DNA from: Gammaproteobacteria bacterium
GTDB lineage: Bacteria; Pseudomonadota; Gammaproteobacteria; UBA5335; SLRW01
Length of the DNA: 30,105 nucleotides
Reading direction: 5' to 3'
Assembly (NCBI GenBank): GCA_007130745.1
Contig: SLRW01000019.1
Location: 1 to 30,105 of the forward strand
The translations under genes and the position numbers were made by a program. Position 1 is the stretch's first letter. The number at the start of each line of letters is the position of its first letter. Shown one piece after another: positions 29,997 through 30,105 of this stretch. The notes beneath the pieces were generated by a model that was given only the letters and a program-made list of their open reading frames with translations, had not been told where the DNA came from and did not search any database.

Positions 29997-30105
29997 ATGA
30001 TTGCAAATCTGATCACCAGAATAATGGGTAGTCGTAACCGCCGTGTGCTCAAACGCATGTGGCGAGTAGTAGACAAGATCAACGCGCTGGAACCGCAATT
30101 CGAGC
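29997..30105 (+). CDS. secA: Protein translocase ATPase SecA, N-terminal fragment (runs off window)
   Basis: SecA is the ATPase that drives preproteins through SecYEG. Only 36 codons are present: MIANLITRIMGSRNRRVLKR at the start, then MWRVVDKINALEPQFE. This matches the SecA N-terminus (GSRN-R-L-R/KRM--VV--INA-EP). The frame is open at the last base of the window. AGGA at 29990-29993 is close to the ATG (3 nt), a less than ideal ribosome site. Confidence 0.92.
   Translation, partial: MIANLITRIMGSRNRRVLKRMWRVVDKINALEPQFE

Overview
The window is a chromosomal housekeeping segment from a GC-rich gammaproteobacterium. This is inferred from the gene order hisD-hisC / petABC / sspAB / yraN-lpoA / rsmI / rnpB / mraZ...ftsZ / lpxC / dciA / M23 peptidase / secA, which matches the Pseudomonas-like gammaproteobacterial neighbourhood. 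It is also inferred from gammaproteobacterial markers: SspA/SspB, the LpoA lipoprotein, and an FtsZ tail ending DVPAFLRRQAD. The MurE DNPR motif indicates meso-diaminopimelate peptidoglycan. Genus cannot be fixed from the sequence. I see no mobile element, CRISPR array, tRNA or phage gene, and base and codon use look even across the window.

Layout. 1-1594: 3' end of hisD, overlapped by hisC. 1595-1801: petA promoter and a long leader rich in inverted repeats. 1802-4361: petA-petB-petC, the complete cytochrome bc1 complex. 4492-5532: sspA-sspB. 5525-7779 (minus strand): yraN and lpoA, with yraN converging on sspB and overlapping it by 8 bp. 7941-8828: rsmI. 8871-9226: rnpB, with a textbook terminator at 9235-9269. 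9270-9597: control region of the division and cell wall (dcw) cluster, with a strong sigma70-type promoter followed by four TGG repeats at exact 10-bp spacing, the expected MraZ-binding array. 9598-27102: an unbroken dcw cluster of 16 genes (mraZ, rsmH, ftsL, ftsI, murE, murF, mraY, murD, ftsW, murG, murC, murB, ddl, ftsQ, ftsA, ftsZ), most joined by 4-bp ATGA/GTGA overlaps. 27103-27345: structured lpxC leader. 27346-28257: lpxC, converging on dciA (28286-28726, minus strand). 28803-29729: an M23 peptidase. 29997 to the end: the start of secA.

Together the genes supply lipid II synthesis (MurB-MurG, MraY, Ddl), the septal machine (FtsL, FtsI, FtsW, FtsQ, FtsA, FtsZ), a PBP1A activator (LpoA), an envelope-hydrolase-type protein (M23), the committed step of lipid A synthesis (LpxC) and protein export (SecA). 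Alongside are a respiratory complex, histidine synthesis, two RNA methyltransferases and RNase P RNA.

No clearly new system is present. The parts most worth a second look are non-coding: the nested stem-loop in the lpxC leader, the inverted-repeat-rich petA leader, a palindrome that contains both stop codons of convergent lpxC and dciA, and the MraZ box array, which also creates a false upstream start for mraZ. Protein oddities are a CPEC motif in SspA and a PVWY motif with 15-residue haem-histidine spacing in cytochrome b.
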